9,746 nt of DNA, taken from Candidatus Peregrinibacteria bacterium CG_4_9_14_0_2_um_filter_41_14 (GTDB lineage Bacteria > Patescibacteriota > Gracilibacteria > UBA1369 > UM-FILTER-41-14). The notes beneath the pieces are model-generated. The model had not been told where the DNA came from and ran no database searches. It saw only the letters and a list, made by a program, of their open reading frames with translations. This document shows positions 1-6,397 of this stretch, in pieces (within the stretch, counting starts at the first letter, position 1; each line of letters begins with the position of its first letter). The stretch is from the NCBI GenBank assembly GCA_002788755.1, contig PFRW01000038.1:1-9746 (forward strand). Reading direction: 5' to 3'. A program made the position numbers and the translations under genes.

Positions 1-1
1 A

Positions 2-46
2 TTTAATGTTGCAATCAATAATGTGTTAGACTCCGGCAAACAATAA
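2..46 (+). CDS. possible C-terminal tail of an upstream gene (partial)
   Basis: One plus-strand frame is open from the window edge to a TAA at 44-46 and reads FNVAINNVLDSGKQ. The other two plus frames stop within the first 30 bases. A gene ending here would converge with pgi, with a hairpin between them, which is a sensible arrangement. Fourteen codons are too few to identify a family or to prove coding. Confidence 0.3.
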   Translation, partial: FNVAINNVLDSGKQ

Positions 47-60
47 TTCATCTAATCTCT

Positions 61-94
61 ACAAGGCGGATTTTAATTTTGGAATCCGCTTTGT
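61..94. terminator. hairpin between convergent genes, probable transcription terminator
   Basis: ACAAGGCGGATT (61-72) pairs with AATCCGCTTTGT (83-94) to give a 12-bp stem with a 10-nt loop. The only imperfection is position 65 against 90: a G-U wobble in plus-strand RNA but a C-A mismatch in minus-strand RNA. It lies directly beyond the pgi stop codon. Neither side has a good T-tract, so this is not a textbook intrinsic terminator; position and stem strength are the support. Confidence 0.5.
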
Positions 95-98
95 ATGT

Positions 99-1337
99 TT
101 ACCCACCCAACTTCTCCTTCGTCAGCACCTTCCCCAACTCCACCCCCGGCTGATTAAAGGCGTCGATTTGGAAGAGTTCGCCGAGTAAGCCGGTGGCTAG
201 TTCAAAAAGCATGAAGAGTTGGCCGATGGTGTGGGGGGAGATTTCGGGGATTTGGATTTGGATGTTGGCGGTTTTGTATTTGGTGAGGGCTTGCGTTGTG
301 GCTGTTAGTTCGGTGTCGAGGAGTTTTTTGAAGGTGACGCCGTTTAGGTAGGCAAAGTCGGGCAGGCCTTCGGCGTTAATTACATGTTGATTGTCGGTTT
401 CGCTGTTTTTTAGGGTTTTGATGAGCATGATGAGTTTGTCTTTGGGGCCTTCGTTGTAGAGTTGGATTTGGGAGTGTTGGTCGGTCACGCCGAGGGCGTT
501 AATTGGAGTGATGCCGACACCGTCTTTGCCGATGCTTTCGGCGAGGAGTTGGCGGTACCAGTCGGCAATGGTAAATAATGGGGAGCTGTAGGGCATGAGG
601 ACGTTAATGTTGATGTTGTGTTTGGTGTTGAGTTCGTATTGAAGGGCGGCAAGTTGGTAGGCGGGGTTGGTGGCGAATTCTTGGCTTAAAAAGTTGTCTC
701 TGATTTCGCCGGCACCTTTAAGCAGGTTGGTGATATCGATGCCTAATAAAGCGGCGGGGAGAAGGCCAACGGGGGTTAAAACGGAGAAGCGGCCACCAAC
801 GTTTTCGGGAATGTCAAAAGTGGGGATCCCCTGCTCTGTGGCGATTTGGCGAAGGAGACCTTTTTTGGGGTCGGTGATAAATACAAAGTTTTCTTTGGGG
901 GCCAGTTTGCGGAAGTATAAATATTGGCTGATGGTTTCGGGCGTACTGCCGGATTTGGTGATGACGATGAATAGGGTTTTGGCTGGGTCGATTACGTCTT
1001 GAATATCGTTAATGACGGCGGGGTCGATGTTGTCGAGGACGTGGAGTTGCGGGTAGCCTTGGCGTTGATCGGAGCTGAGATTGTTCCAGTAATAGTGTTT
1101 TAAGGCTTTAAATAGAGCATTTACGCCGAGGGCGGAGCCGCCGATGCCTAAAACGACCAAGTGTTCAAATTGGCCTTTGACCGATTCGGCGTAGGTTAGG
1201 ATTTGGCTTGTCGGAGCGGTTTCGGGGAGGTCGAGCCAGCCTTGGCTTCTGTTTAAAAGTTGATCGCGATATTGGGGTAATTGGTCTGCATATGCGGATA
1301 GGTCCAGGTTTGCGTTATCGAGGTTGAGTTTAAGCAT
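99..1337 (-). CDS. pgi: glucose-6-phosphate isomerase
   Basis: Cytosolic enzyme interconverting glucose 6-phosphate and fructose 6-phosphate. At 412 aa it matches the compact bacterial form (Bacillus type is about 450 aa; E. coli about 550). Visible landmarks are the sugar-phosphate SIS segment with GIGGSALG near 64-71 and KSGST at 128-132, the first family signature around GGRFS (181-185), the candidate catalytic glutamate in ESIGKDG (267-273), the QHS histidine at 288, and the C-terminal signature ending FNQPGVELGK, with the conserved catalytic lysine at 403. Nothing essential is missing. The ATG lacks a Shine-Dalgarno, but a promoter-like pair sits upstream inside the start of lipA. It diverges from the pyruvate dehydrogenase locus and shares a 40-bp control region with it. 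A hairpin follows its stop codon. Family assignment is secure. Confidence 0.97.
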   Translation of the reverse strand: MLKLNLDNANLDLSAYADQLPQYRDQLLNRSQGWLDLPETAPTSQILTYAESVKGQFEHLVVLGIGGSALGVNALFKALKHYYWNNLSSDQRQGYPQLHVLDNIDPAVINDIQDVIDPAKTLFIVITKSGSTPETISQYLYFRKLAPKENFVFITDPKKGLLRQIATEQGIPTFDIPENVGGRFSVLTPVGLLPAALLGIDITNLLKGAGEIRDNFLSQEFATNPAYQLAALQYELNTKHNININVLMPYSSPLFTIADWYRQLLAESIGKDGVGITPINALGVTDQHSQIQLYNEGPKDKLIMLIKTLKNSETDNQHVINAEGLPDFAYLNGVTFKKLLDTELTATTQALTKYKTANIQIQIPEISPHTIGQLFMLFELATGLLGELFQIDAFNQPGVELGKVLTKEKLGG

Positions 1338-1338
1338 G

Positions 1339-1368
1339 TTTACTGTTAGATTTGTGGCTACATATTAG
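1339..1368 (+). promoter_or_regulatory. candidate promoter of the lipA-pdh locus
   Basis: TTTACT (1339-1344) and TATTAG (1363-1368) are separated by 18 bp; each matches four of six consensus positions. The predicted start near 1375 leaves only about 3 nt before the lipA ATG, so the mRNA would be nearly leaderless, which agrees with the absent Shine-Dalgarno. The -10 overlaps the pgi -10 on the other strand, so polymerase could probably not occupy both at once. Confidence 0.3.
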
Positions 1369-1390
1369 GCTATTTTTATGAAAGTGCCAA
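1362..1390 (-). promoter_or_regulatory. candidate promoter of pgi
   Basis: On the minus strand, TTGGCA (1390-1385, five of six to the -35 consensus) is followed after 17 bp by TAATAT (1367-1362, four of six to the -10). Transcription would start about 17 nt before the pgi ATG. The -35 lies within the first codons of divergent lipA. Consensus inspection only. Confidence 0.4.
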
Positions 1391-2283
1391 ACAAACCGGA
1401 ATGGTTGAGGATAAAGCCGGCAAACTCCACTTCGGCGGGAATGCAGAAGTTTCGGGATTTGCGGGTGCGGGTTAAGGAGCTTAAGTTAAATACCGTTTGT
1501 GAAGAGGCACATTGTCCGAATATGGCGGAGTGTTGGTCTCAAGGGACGGCGACTTTTATGATTATGGGCGATACTTGTACGCGGGGGTGTCGGTTTTGTA
1601 ATGTTAAAACGGGGTTTCCTAATAAGGAATTGGATATGTGGGAGCCGTTTGGGCTGGCGCGCGCCATTAAGGAGATGAATTTGGAATATGCGGTGGTGAC
1701 TTCGGTGGATCGGGATGATTTGGTCGACCAAGGGGCAAATCATTTTGCTAAGTGTATTGAAATTGTAAAAAAGAAGAGTCCGGAGACGTTGCTAGAGGTG
1801 TTAATCCCCGACTTTGGCGGTAAGCGAGAGTTGTTGGATATTATTATTGCGGCAAAGCCAAAAGTGATTGGCCAAAATTTGGAAACGGTGGAACGACTAA
1901 CAAAAGACGTGCGTGATGTGCGAGCCGGGTATGAACTTACTTTGGATGTGCTTAAGTATATTAAAGAGCAGGATCCGGAGATTTACACAAAGTCATCGTT
2001 AATGGTGGGATTGGGGGAAACGGAGGCGGAGGTAGTTGAGGCGCTGACGGACTTGCGTAAAAATAATGTCGATTTTTTGACAATTGGGCAGTATTTGCAG
2101 CCGAGTGTTAAGCATTATAAATTACACGAATATGTAAAGCCGGAACAATTTAAACAGTACGAAAAGATTGCATTGGAGATGGGTTTTCTTTATGCTTTTT
2201 GTGGTTCTTTTGTGCGAAGTTCCTATAAGGCTGGTGAATACTGGCTGCTAAAGCGGGAACGAAATAATATTGAAAACAATTAA
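1378..2283 (+). CDS. lipA: lipoyl synthase
   Basis: Radical SAM enzyme that inserts two sulfurs into an octanoyl group already attached to a lipoyl domain. The 301-aa length is typical. The auxiliary 4Fe-4S cluster motif CX4CX5C is at Cys41, Cys46 and Cys52, and the SAM-binding motif CX3CX2C (CTRGCRFC) at Cys67, Cys71 and Cys74. TSVDRDDL (108-115), QYLQPS (238-243) and the C-terminal RSSY (280-283), which supplies a serine ligand to the auxiliary cluster, are all present. One oddity is GQNLETV at 165-171, where most family members I recall have histidine in place of Gln166. It is the first gene of the locus, 2 nt before pdhA, so the modifying enzyme is probably co-transcribed with its complex. 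Upstream is T-rich with no Shine-Dalgarno. Confidence 0.96.
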   Translation: MKVPNKPEWLRIKPANSTSAGMQKFRDLRVRVKELKLNTVCEEAHCPNMAECWSQGTATFMIMGDTCTRGCRFCNVKTGFPNKELDMWEPFGLARAIKEMNLEYAVVTSVDRDDLVDQGANHFAKCIEIVKKKSPETLLEVLIPDFGGKRELLDIIIAAKPKVIGQNLETVERLTKDVRDVRAGYELTLDVLKYIKEQDPEIYTKSSLMVGLGETEAEVVEALTDLRKNNVDFLTIGQYLQPSVKHYKLHEYVKPEQFKQYEKIALEMGFLYAFCGSFVRSSYKAGEYWLLKRERNNIENN

Positions 2284-2285
2284 AT

Positions 2286-3365
2286 ATGGAAATTACAGAA
2301 ATTTTAGTAGATCAGAACGGGTTTCCGGCCGAAATGTTTCAAGTTTTGGATCCGGAGGGAAATGTTGTTCATCAAAATTTGCTCGATTTAGTGTCTAAAG
2401 AACAGTTGGTGGATTTTTATAAATGGATGGTAAAGATTAGAATTGCTGATAGACGTGCGATTAATCTGCAACGAACCGGGCAAATGGGAACTTACCCTTC
2501 TGTTTATGGTCAAGAGGCTTGTCAGGTTGGTTCCGGGCTTGGTTTGGAAAAAGAAGATTGGCTAGTGCCAACATTTAGAGAAACAGGAACAATGTGGTGC
2601 TTTGGTGTACCGCTTTATCAAACTTTATTATATTGGATGGGAAATGAGACTGGTAGCAAAATGCCGGAAGATGTGAATTGTTTGCCAATTGCGATTACGG
2701 TTGGTGGTCATCTGCCGCATGCCATGGGAATTGCTTGGGCCAATAAACGGCAAAATAAACCGGGTGCGGTGCTTTGTTCATTTGGTGATGGTGCGACTTC
2801 TGAAGGTGATTTTCATGCGGCCTTAAATTTTGCCGGACAGATTCAAACGGCTAATGTCTTCTTTTGTCAGAATAATGGTTTTGCAATTTCGACACCGCGA
2901 TCAATTCAAACGGCGGCTAAGTCAATTGCGCAAAAAGCGTTTGCTTATGGCGTAAAGGCAATTCAGGTGGATGGGAATGATGTGGTTGCGGTTTATTTGG
3001 CTGTAAAACAAGCTTTAAAAGAAGCAAAAGAAAATCTGACACCGGTATTAATAGAAGCGGTTACGTATCGATTAGGTGATCACACTACGGTGGATAACTC
3101 TAAACTGTACCGTGCCGATGACGAGGTGACCGAAATGCAAAGACGTGAGCCAATTGCGAGACTTAAAAAATATATTGAGGCCACCGGATTGTGGGACGAA
3201 GCAAAAGAAGCACAACTACTGGAAGAGTGTAAAAAAGGAGTTGATGAGATTGCAGAAAAGGCTTTAACGCATGCAAAGCTAGATCCTAAAAATATGTTTA
3301 CAATGATGTATGCAGAAATGACACCGGCCTTGCAAAAACAGCACGATGAATTTCTTAAACAATAA
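2286..3365 (+). CDS. pdhA: pyruvate dehydrogenase E1 component, alpha subunit
   Basis: Thiamine-diphosphate-dependent E1 alpha of a heterotetrameric 2-oxoacid dehydrogenase; with E1 beta it decarboxylates the 2-oxoacid and reductively acylates E2. The 359-aa length is normal. The ThDP/Mg motif starts at GDG (167-169) and ends at QNN (195-197). The E1 alpha landmarks RTGQMGTYPSVYGQEA (63-78), GGHLPHA (140-146) and the active-site loop YRLGDHTT (261-268), with its conserved His266, are intact. The gene begins 2 nt after lipA and ends 3 nt before pdhB. Residues alone do not fully separate pyruvate from branched-chain 2-oxoacid dehydrogenases. Pyruvate is favoured because no branched-chain catabolic genes are nearby and the neighbours belong to sugar metabolism. 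Confidence 0.93.
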   Translation: MEITEILVDQNGFPAEMFQVLDPEGNVVHQNLLDLVSKEQLVDFYKWMVKIRIADRRAINLQRTGQMGTYPSVYGQEACQVGSGLGLEKEDWLVPTFRETGTMWCFGVPLYQTLLYWMGNETGSKMPEDVNCLPIAITVGGHLPHAMGIAWANKRQNKPGAVLCSFGDGATSEGDFHAALNFAGQIQTANVFFCQNNGFAISTPRSIQTAAKSIAQKAFAYGVKAIQVDGNDVVAVYLAVKQALKEAKENLTPVLIEAVTYRLGDHTTVDNSKLYRADDEVTEMQRREPIARLKKYIEATGLWDEAKEAQLLEECKKGVDEIAEKALTHAKLDPKNMFTMMYAEMTPALQKQHDEFLKQ

Positions 3366-3368
3366 ATT

Positions 3369-4349
3369 ATGGCGGAATTAAAAATTGTTGAAGCGGTACG
3401 AGATGCCCTTGATCTCTCTATGCAAAAAGATCCCAATGTGATTTTACTCGGCGAAGATATTGGTCCGCTTGGTGGTGTGTTTAGAGCCACTCAAGGTTTA
3501 CAAGAAAAATATGGCAAAGATCGCGTGGTAGACACGCCTCTGTCCGAAGGCGGAATTTTAGGTGCAGCCGTAGGCCTAGCCGCAAATGGTATGAGACCGG
3601 TTGCCGAAATTCAGTTCTCTGGTTTTATTTGGCCGGGTTTTGATCATCTCATAAATCATGCCGCCCGAATGCGAACACGTTCACAAGGTAGGTTCACTTG
3701 CCCAATGGTGGTGCGTTTTCCCGCTGGTGGTGGTATTCATGCACTAGAACATCATTCCGAAAGTATGGAAGGTGCGTTTGCGCATACGCCCGGTCTTAAA
3801 GTGGTTTATCCGGGCGGTCCGTACGAGGCAAAAGGTTTGCTTCTTGCCGCAATTGAGGATCCCGACACCGTAATTTTTATGGAGCCGGAACGTCATTACC
3901 GTGCCATTAAAGAGGAAGTCCCCGCCGAATATTATACATTACCAATTGGCAAAGCCGTAGTAGAAAAGGCCGGTAACGATGTAACTGTAATTTCGTACGG
4001 TTCAATGCTTTGGGATACAAAAAAGGCATTAAACAATTACTTAATGCACAAGAATGTGGATGTAGAATTAATCAATTTGCGCACAATCTCCCCGCTGGAT
4101 ACTGAAACGGTCGTAAACTCGGTGAAAAAGACGGGACGCTGTTTGATAGTAACAGAGGAGCCACGCAGTTTTGGCGTGGCGGCGGAACTAATGGCGGTAA
4201 TTCAAGAGGAGGCCTTGTTGTCTTTGGAGGCACCTGTGGTGCGTGTAACCGGTTACGACACAATTATGCCTTATTTAGAGACGGAGATGTTCTATATTCC
4301 AACGGAGGAAAGGATTATTGCGGGGTTGGAGAAAGTGTTGAATTATTAA
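3369..4349 (+). CDS. pdhB: pyruvate dehydrogenase E1 component, beta subunit
   Basis: Transketolase-like beta subunit that completes the E1 active site and docks on E2. The 326-aa protein has the usual start (GEDIGPLGGVFRAT, 28-41), the conserved glutamate that activates the ThDP aminopyrimidine (Glu60 in LSEGGI), the E1 beta histidine motif EHHSESMEGAFAHTPG (127-142), and a standard C-terminal domain ending in GLEKVLNY. It is therefore complete at its TAA. It starts 3 nt after pdhA. The next ORF is in the same reading frame, with no further stop between them. As with E1 alpha, another 2-oxoacid substrate cannot be strictly excluded. Confidence 0.94.
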   Translation: MAELKIVEAVRDALDLSMQKDPNVILLGEDIGPLGGVFRATQGLQEKYGKDRVVDTPLSEGGILGAAVGLAANGMRPVAEIQFSGFIWPGFDHLINHAARMRTRSQGRFTCPMVVRFPAGGGIHALEHHSESMEGAFAHTPGLKVVYPGGPYEAKGLLLAAIEDPDTVIFMEPERHYRAIKEEVPAEYYTLPIGKAVVEKAGNDVTVISYGSMLWDTKKALNNYLMHKNVDVELINLRTISPLDTETVVNSVKKTGRCLIVTEEPRSFGVAAELMAVIQEEALLSLEAPVVRVTGYDTIMPYLETEMFYIPTEERIIAGLEKVLNY

Positions 4350-4350
4350 G

Positions 4351-4360
4351 AAGGTGGTGA
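4351..4360 (+). promoter_or_regulatory. strong Shine-Dalgarno between pdhB and the orphan ORF
   Basis: AAGGTGGTGA is the best anti-Shine-Dalgarno match in the window. It lies 10 nt before the GTG at 4371 and supports that start. An ATG at 4363 is too close to it and leads to a stop after 11 codons. Most other genes here have no recognisable site, so its presence suggests the small gene really is translated. Confidence 0.5.
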
Positions 4361-4370
4361 ATATGTTCCG

Positions 4371-4877
4371 GTGCCGGATGTTTTTGCGCCTTTGGTGATT
4401 GATTATGGAGTGGAGAGAATGTCTACGGAGTTTGAACCTGGTTCTATTGCAGATAATGTTGAGCGAGCAGAGGGGGAAGTTGCCGGCTTGGCAGCAGACC
4501 CAGATGTTTTAGACCAGATTGGAAAGTTTGGTGAAGATTTGATGACGTCGGTTGGTAATACAAAGCAAACGGTTGCTTCTCCTAAGCCTATATCTAATAC
4601 TGGAGACACTCCAAGTTTTCCGATTCCAGGGGTTACACTGGCTTATCCTGTAGGTGAATTATTGCCAAACCGTGGGGAAACAACACAGGTGATGCGGCGT
4701 AATGATTTGTTGCCGTTGATGGTAGGCGCTTTGCGTGGTGAAGAACCATTTAAAAGTGGTGAAGTTACAAGAGAAATTTTTGTTGATCCATTAAGGTATG
4801 AAGGAACAGCGATAATAGATCCTGATTATCTTGCTGAGATGCGAAGAAACTCTGGGGAGTCGAATAGTGCTGAATAG
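4371..4877 (+). CDS. uncharacterised 168-aa protein between E1 beta and E2
   Basis: I do not recognise this protein. It has no cysteine, histidine or tryptophan, few lysines, no signal peptide or membrane segment, and is acidic, consistent with a soluble, partly disordered protein. The N-terminal part (about 17-65) looks helical and acidic, the middle (about 70-100) is rich in Pro, Gly and Thr, and the C-terminal part (about 105-160) seems more ordered. The GTG start is chosen because of the Shine-Dalgarno at 4351-4360. The ATG at 4419, with GGAG 8 nt upstream, is a real alternative giving 152 aa. The frame is the same as pdhB and is open back to the pdhB stop. Its place between E1 and E2 genes suggests a role with the complex, but nothing in the sequence shows this. 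A true gene seems likely; its function is unknown. Confidence 0.65.
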   Translation: MPDVFAPLVIDYGVERMSTEFEPGSIADNVERAEGEVAGLAADPDVLDQIGKFGEDLMTSVGNTKQTVASPKPISNTGDTPSFPIPGVTLAYPVGELLPNRGETTQVMRRNDLLPLMVGALRGEEPFKSGEVTREIFVDPLRYEGTAIIDPDYLAEMRRNSGESNSAE

Positions 4878-4879
4878 TT

Positions 4880-4908
4880 TTGCTTTTTTGGGAGCTACAA
4901 TTTATAGT
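4880..4908 (+). promoter_or_regulatory. candidate internal promoter before pdhC
   Basis: TTGCTT (4880-4885) and TATAGT (4903-4908, five of six to the -10 consensus) are spaced 17 bp apart in the gap before pdhC. The predicted start is about 16 nt before the ATG. It could let E2 be made independently of E1. The -35 is weak and pdhC has no clear Shine-Dalgarno. Confidence 0.3.
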
Positions 4909-4930
4909 TTGGTAAATTTAAGCATTTACT

Positions 4931-6118
4931 ATGGATTTTAAGTTTCCCGATGTTGGTGAAGGTATTCATGAAGGTACAATTGTAAAGTGGCATGTAAAGG
5001 AAGGTGATACTGTGGCGCATGATGATGTTTTGTGTGAGGTGGAAACAGATAAAGCGATTGTGGAAATTCCTAGTCCGCAAGCGGGAGTGATTGGTAAGTT
5101 GTATCATAAAGAAGGCGAGGTTGTGCAGGTTGGTGAGATTTTGGCGACGTATGGTGAAGGTGTCGGGTCTGCTAGCGATGTTAAAAAAGAAAGTGGAGCT
5201 GGTGCGGTGGGATCGATACAGGATGCGGATGATTTGGGTGAAAATAAGGGGCCCCTTTTTGATAATTTGCAAAGAGCATCAGGCCCTGTGATTTCTATGA
5301 ATACGGAAATGAAAGTGTTGCCGGCAATTCGCAAATTGGCGCAAGAACATGGTGTTGATTTGGCTACAGTAATAGGAACTGGTGACAATGGACGGATTAC
5401 AAAAGAGGATATAGAAAAGGCCGCCGGTAAGGAGGCTGTTGGAGAAGTAACATACGAGGAGTTAACACCAATGCGGAAAGCGATTTCTGCTCATTTAGAA
5501 AAAACAAAGGCGAAGGTTGTACCTGTTTCGCAAATGCATTTTATTAATGTAACTAATTTGGCGGCTCGTCGCAAGTTGGAAAATGATGTTTTGGCGGCAG
5601 AAAATATTAAGTTGAGTTACTTGCCTTTTATTATTCAAGCGGTTTGTAAGGCGGTTAAAGCTTATCCTCGATTTAATGCGGCTTGGGATGAACAAAAAAA
5701 TGCTTTGGCTTTAAAGCAGTATGTAAACATGGCGATTGCGGTGGATACGGAAGATGGGTTGATTGTGCCGGTCATTAAAAATGCGCAAAATCTGAATTTA
5801 AAAGAGTTGGCGCAGGCCATCACGCACATTGCCGAAATGGCTCGAGATCGATCGGCCAAGCCGGATGACTTAAAGGGGTCTTCGATTACAATTACCAATT
5901 ACGGCAGTTTGGGGTCGGTTTTTGCAACGCCTATAATTAATTATCCCGACACTTGTATTGTTGGTGTTGGTGCTTTTCAAAAAGTGGTTCAAATGCAAGA
6001 TGGCCAGCCGGTGGAACGTTTGCAGTTGCCATTAACGGTGACTTTTGATCATCGTTATAACGATGGTGCTGATTGCGCCCGCTTTATAAATGTGATGGCG
6101 GCGGAGTTGGAGGGTTAG
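4931..6118 (+). CDS. pdhC: dihydrolipoamide acetyltransferase, E2 of the pyruvate dehydrogenase complex
   Basis: Core-forming E2 that carries the lipoyl swinging arm and transfers the acetyl group to CoA. The 395 aa divide into one lipoyl domain (about 1-77, with the lipoylation lysine Lys41 in ETDKA), a Gly/Ala/Asp-rich linker (about 78-126), a peripheral subunit-binding domain (about 127-164, LPAIRKLAQEHGVDL followed by GTGDNGRITKEDI), a second short linker, and the acyltransferase domain (about 172-395) ending in DHRYNDG with catalytic His374 and Asp378. The single lipoyl domain matches Gram-positive-type E2. The subunit-binding domain implies an E3 partner, but lpd is not in this window. 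lipA at the head of the locus and the lipoate ligase genes downstream act on Lys41. Confidence 0.95.
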   Translation: MDFKFPDVGEGIHEGTIVKWHVKEGDTVAHDDVLCEVETDKAIVEIPSPQAGVIGKLYHKEGEVVQVGEILATYGEGVGSASDVKKESGAGAVGSIQDADDLGENKGPLFDNLQRASGPVISMNTEMKVLPAIRKLAQEHGVDLATVIGTGDNGRITKEDIEKAAGKEAVGEVTYEELTPMRKAISAHLEKTKAKVVPVSQMHFINVTNLAARRKLENDVLAAENIKLSYLPFIIQAVCKAVKAYPRFNAAWDEQKNALALKQYVNMAIAVDTEDGLIVPVIKNAQNLNLKELAQAITHIAEMARDRSAKPDDLKGSSITITNYGSLGSVFATPIINYPDTCIVGVGAFQKVVQMQDGQPVERLQLPLTVTFDHRYNDGADCARFINVMAAELEG

Positions 6119-6120
6119 AA

Positions 6121-6137
6121 ACCCAACATGTTAGGAA
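6121..6137. repeat. copy 1 of a 17-nt palindromic repeat
   Basis: ACCCAACATGTTAGGAA begins two bases after the pdhC stop codon and matches 16 of 17 positions of the sequence at 6792-6808 inside the HNH pseudogene. The core AACATGTT is self-complementary; one mismatch spoils the outer arm here. Confidence 0.45.
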
Positions 6138-6312
6138 GTTCGACTTGACGAGATTTGCGGTGGTTGGTTTTTGGCGTGTAATGTTGGTGTAAGACGAGAT
6201 AGTAAAATTTATGATTTTGAGGTCGGAGAACATCTCTTTCGTGGGGCTGGGTGAGGGTATACTTACTACATTGTGTTTTTTTTGGGGTGTATGTTTTGTT
6301 GCACAGTGCGTA

Positions 6313-6321
6313 TGGTATAAT
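6313..6321 (+). promoter_or_regulatory. extended -10 promoter of the HNH pseudogene
   Basis: TGGTATAAT combines a perfect -10 hexamer (6316-6321) with the upstream TG of an extended -10 element. No good -35 lies 16-18 bp upstream, which fits extended -10 promoters. The predicted start near 6328 gives a leader of about 70 nt before the ATG at 6398, with the hairpin at 6332-6345 almost at its 5' end. Confidence 0.5.
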
Positions 6322-6331
6322 CGCATATGTA

Positions 6332-6345
6332 AGCCATAAATGGCT
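6332..6345 (+). other. hairpin at the 5' end of the HNH leader
   Basis: AGCCAT (6332-6337) and ATGGCT (6340-6345) are a perfect inverted repeat with two bases between; the innermost pairs must open to form a loop. It is followed by GGTTTTTACC. The stem then T-run slightly resembles an attenuator, but it is too short to call a terminator. Confidence 0.35.
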
Positions 6346-6397
6346 GGTTTTTACCGTCGAAATTTGCTACGATTTAGACATTCTTTGATTAGCAAAA

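Larger units (their letters stand above)
6119..6397 (+). other. intergenic region between pdhC and the HNH pseudogene
   Basis: This 279-bp stretch has no convincing ORF. It holds a near-palindrome at 6121-6137 just after the pdhC stop, a G/T-rich middle with an 8-T run near 6276-6283, an extended -10 promoter at 6313-6321 and a short hairpin at 6332-6345. I found no clear stem-plus-T-tract terminator for the pdh operon. Confidence 0.6.

Noticed and set aside
667..1002. Plus-strand ORF of 111 aa opposite pgi
   Set aside because: Shadow of pgi, whose family motifs cover the same bases on the minus strand; the translation resembles nothing.
3080..3490. Minus-strand ORF of 136 aa across the pdhA-pdhB junction
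   Set aside because: Both underlying genes are unambiguous and the antisense product is Ser-rich with no recognisable domain.
4895..5272. Minus-strand ORF of 125 aa over the start of pdhC
   Set aside because: Opposes the lipoyl domain of E2; no motif or start signal.
6130..6150. tRNA-like GTTCGA near the pdhC end
   Set aside because: Resembles a T-loop, but no acceptor, D or anticodon stems can be formed around it.
6084..6326. Minus-strand ORF of 80 aa in the pdhC-HNH gap
   Set aside because: Low-complexity translation rich in Thr, Pro and Ser, no Shine-Dalgarno, and partly antisense to pdhC.
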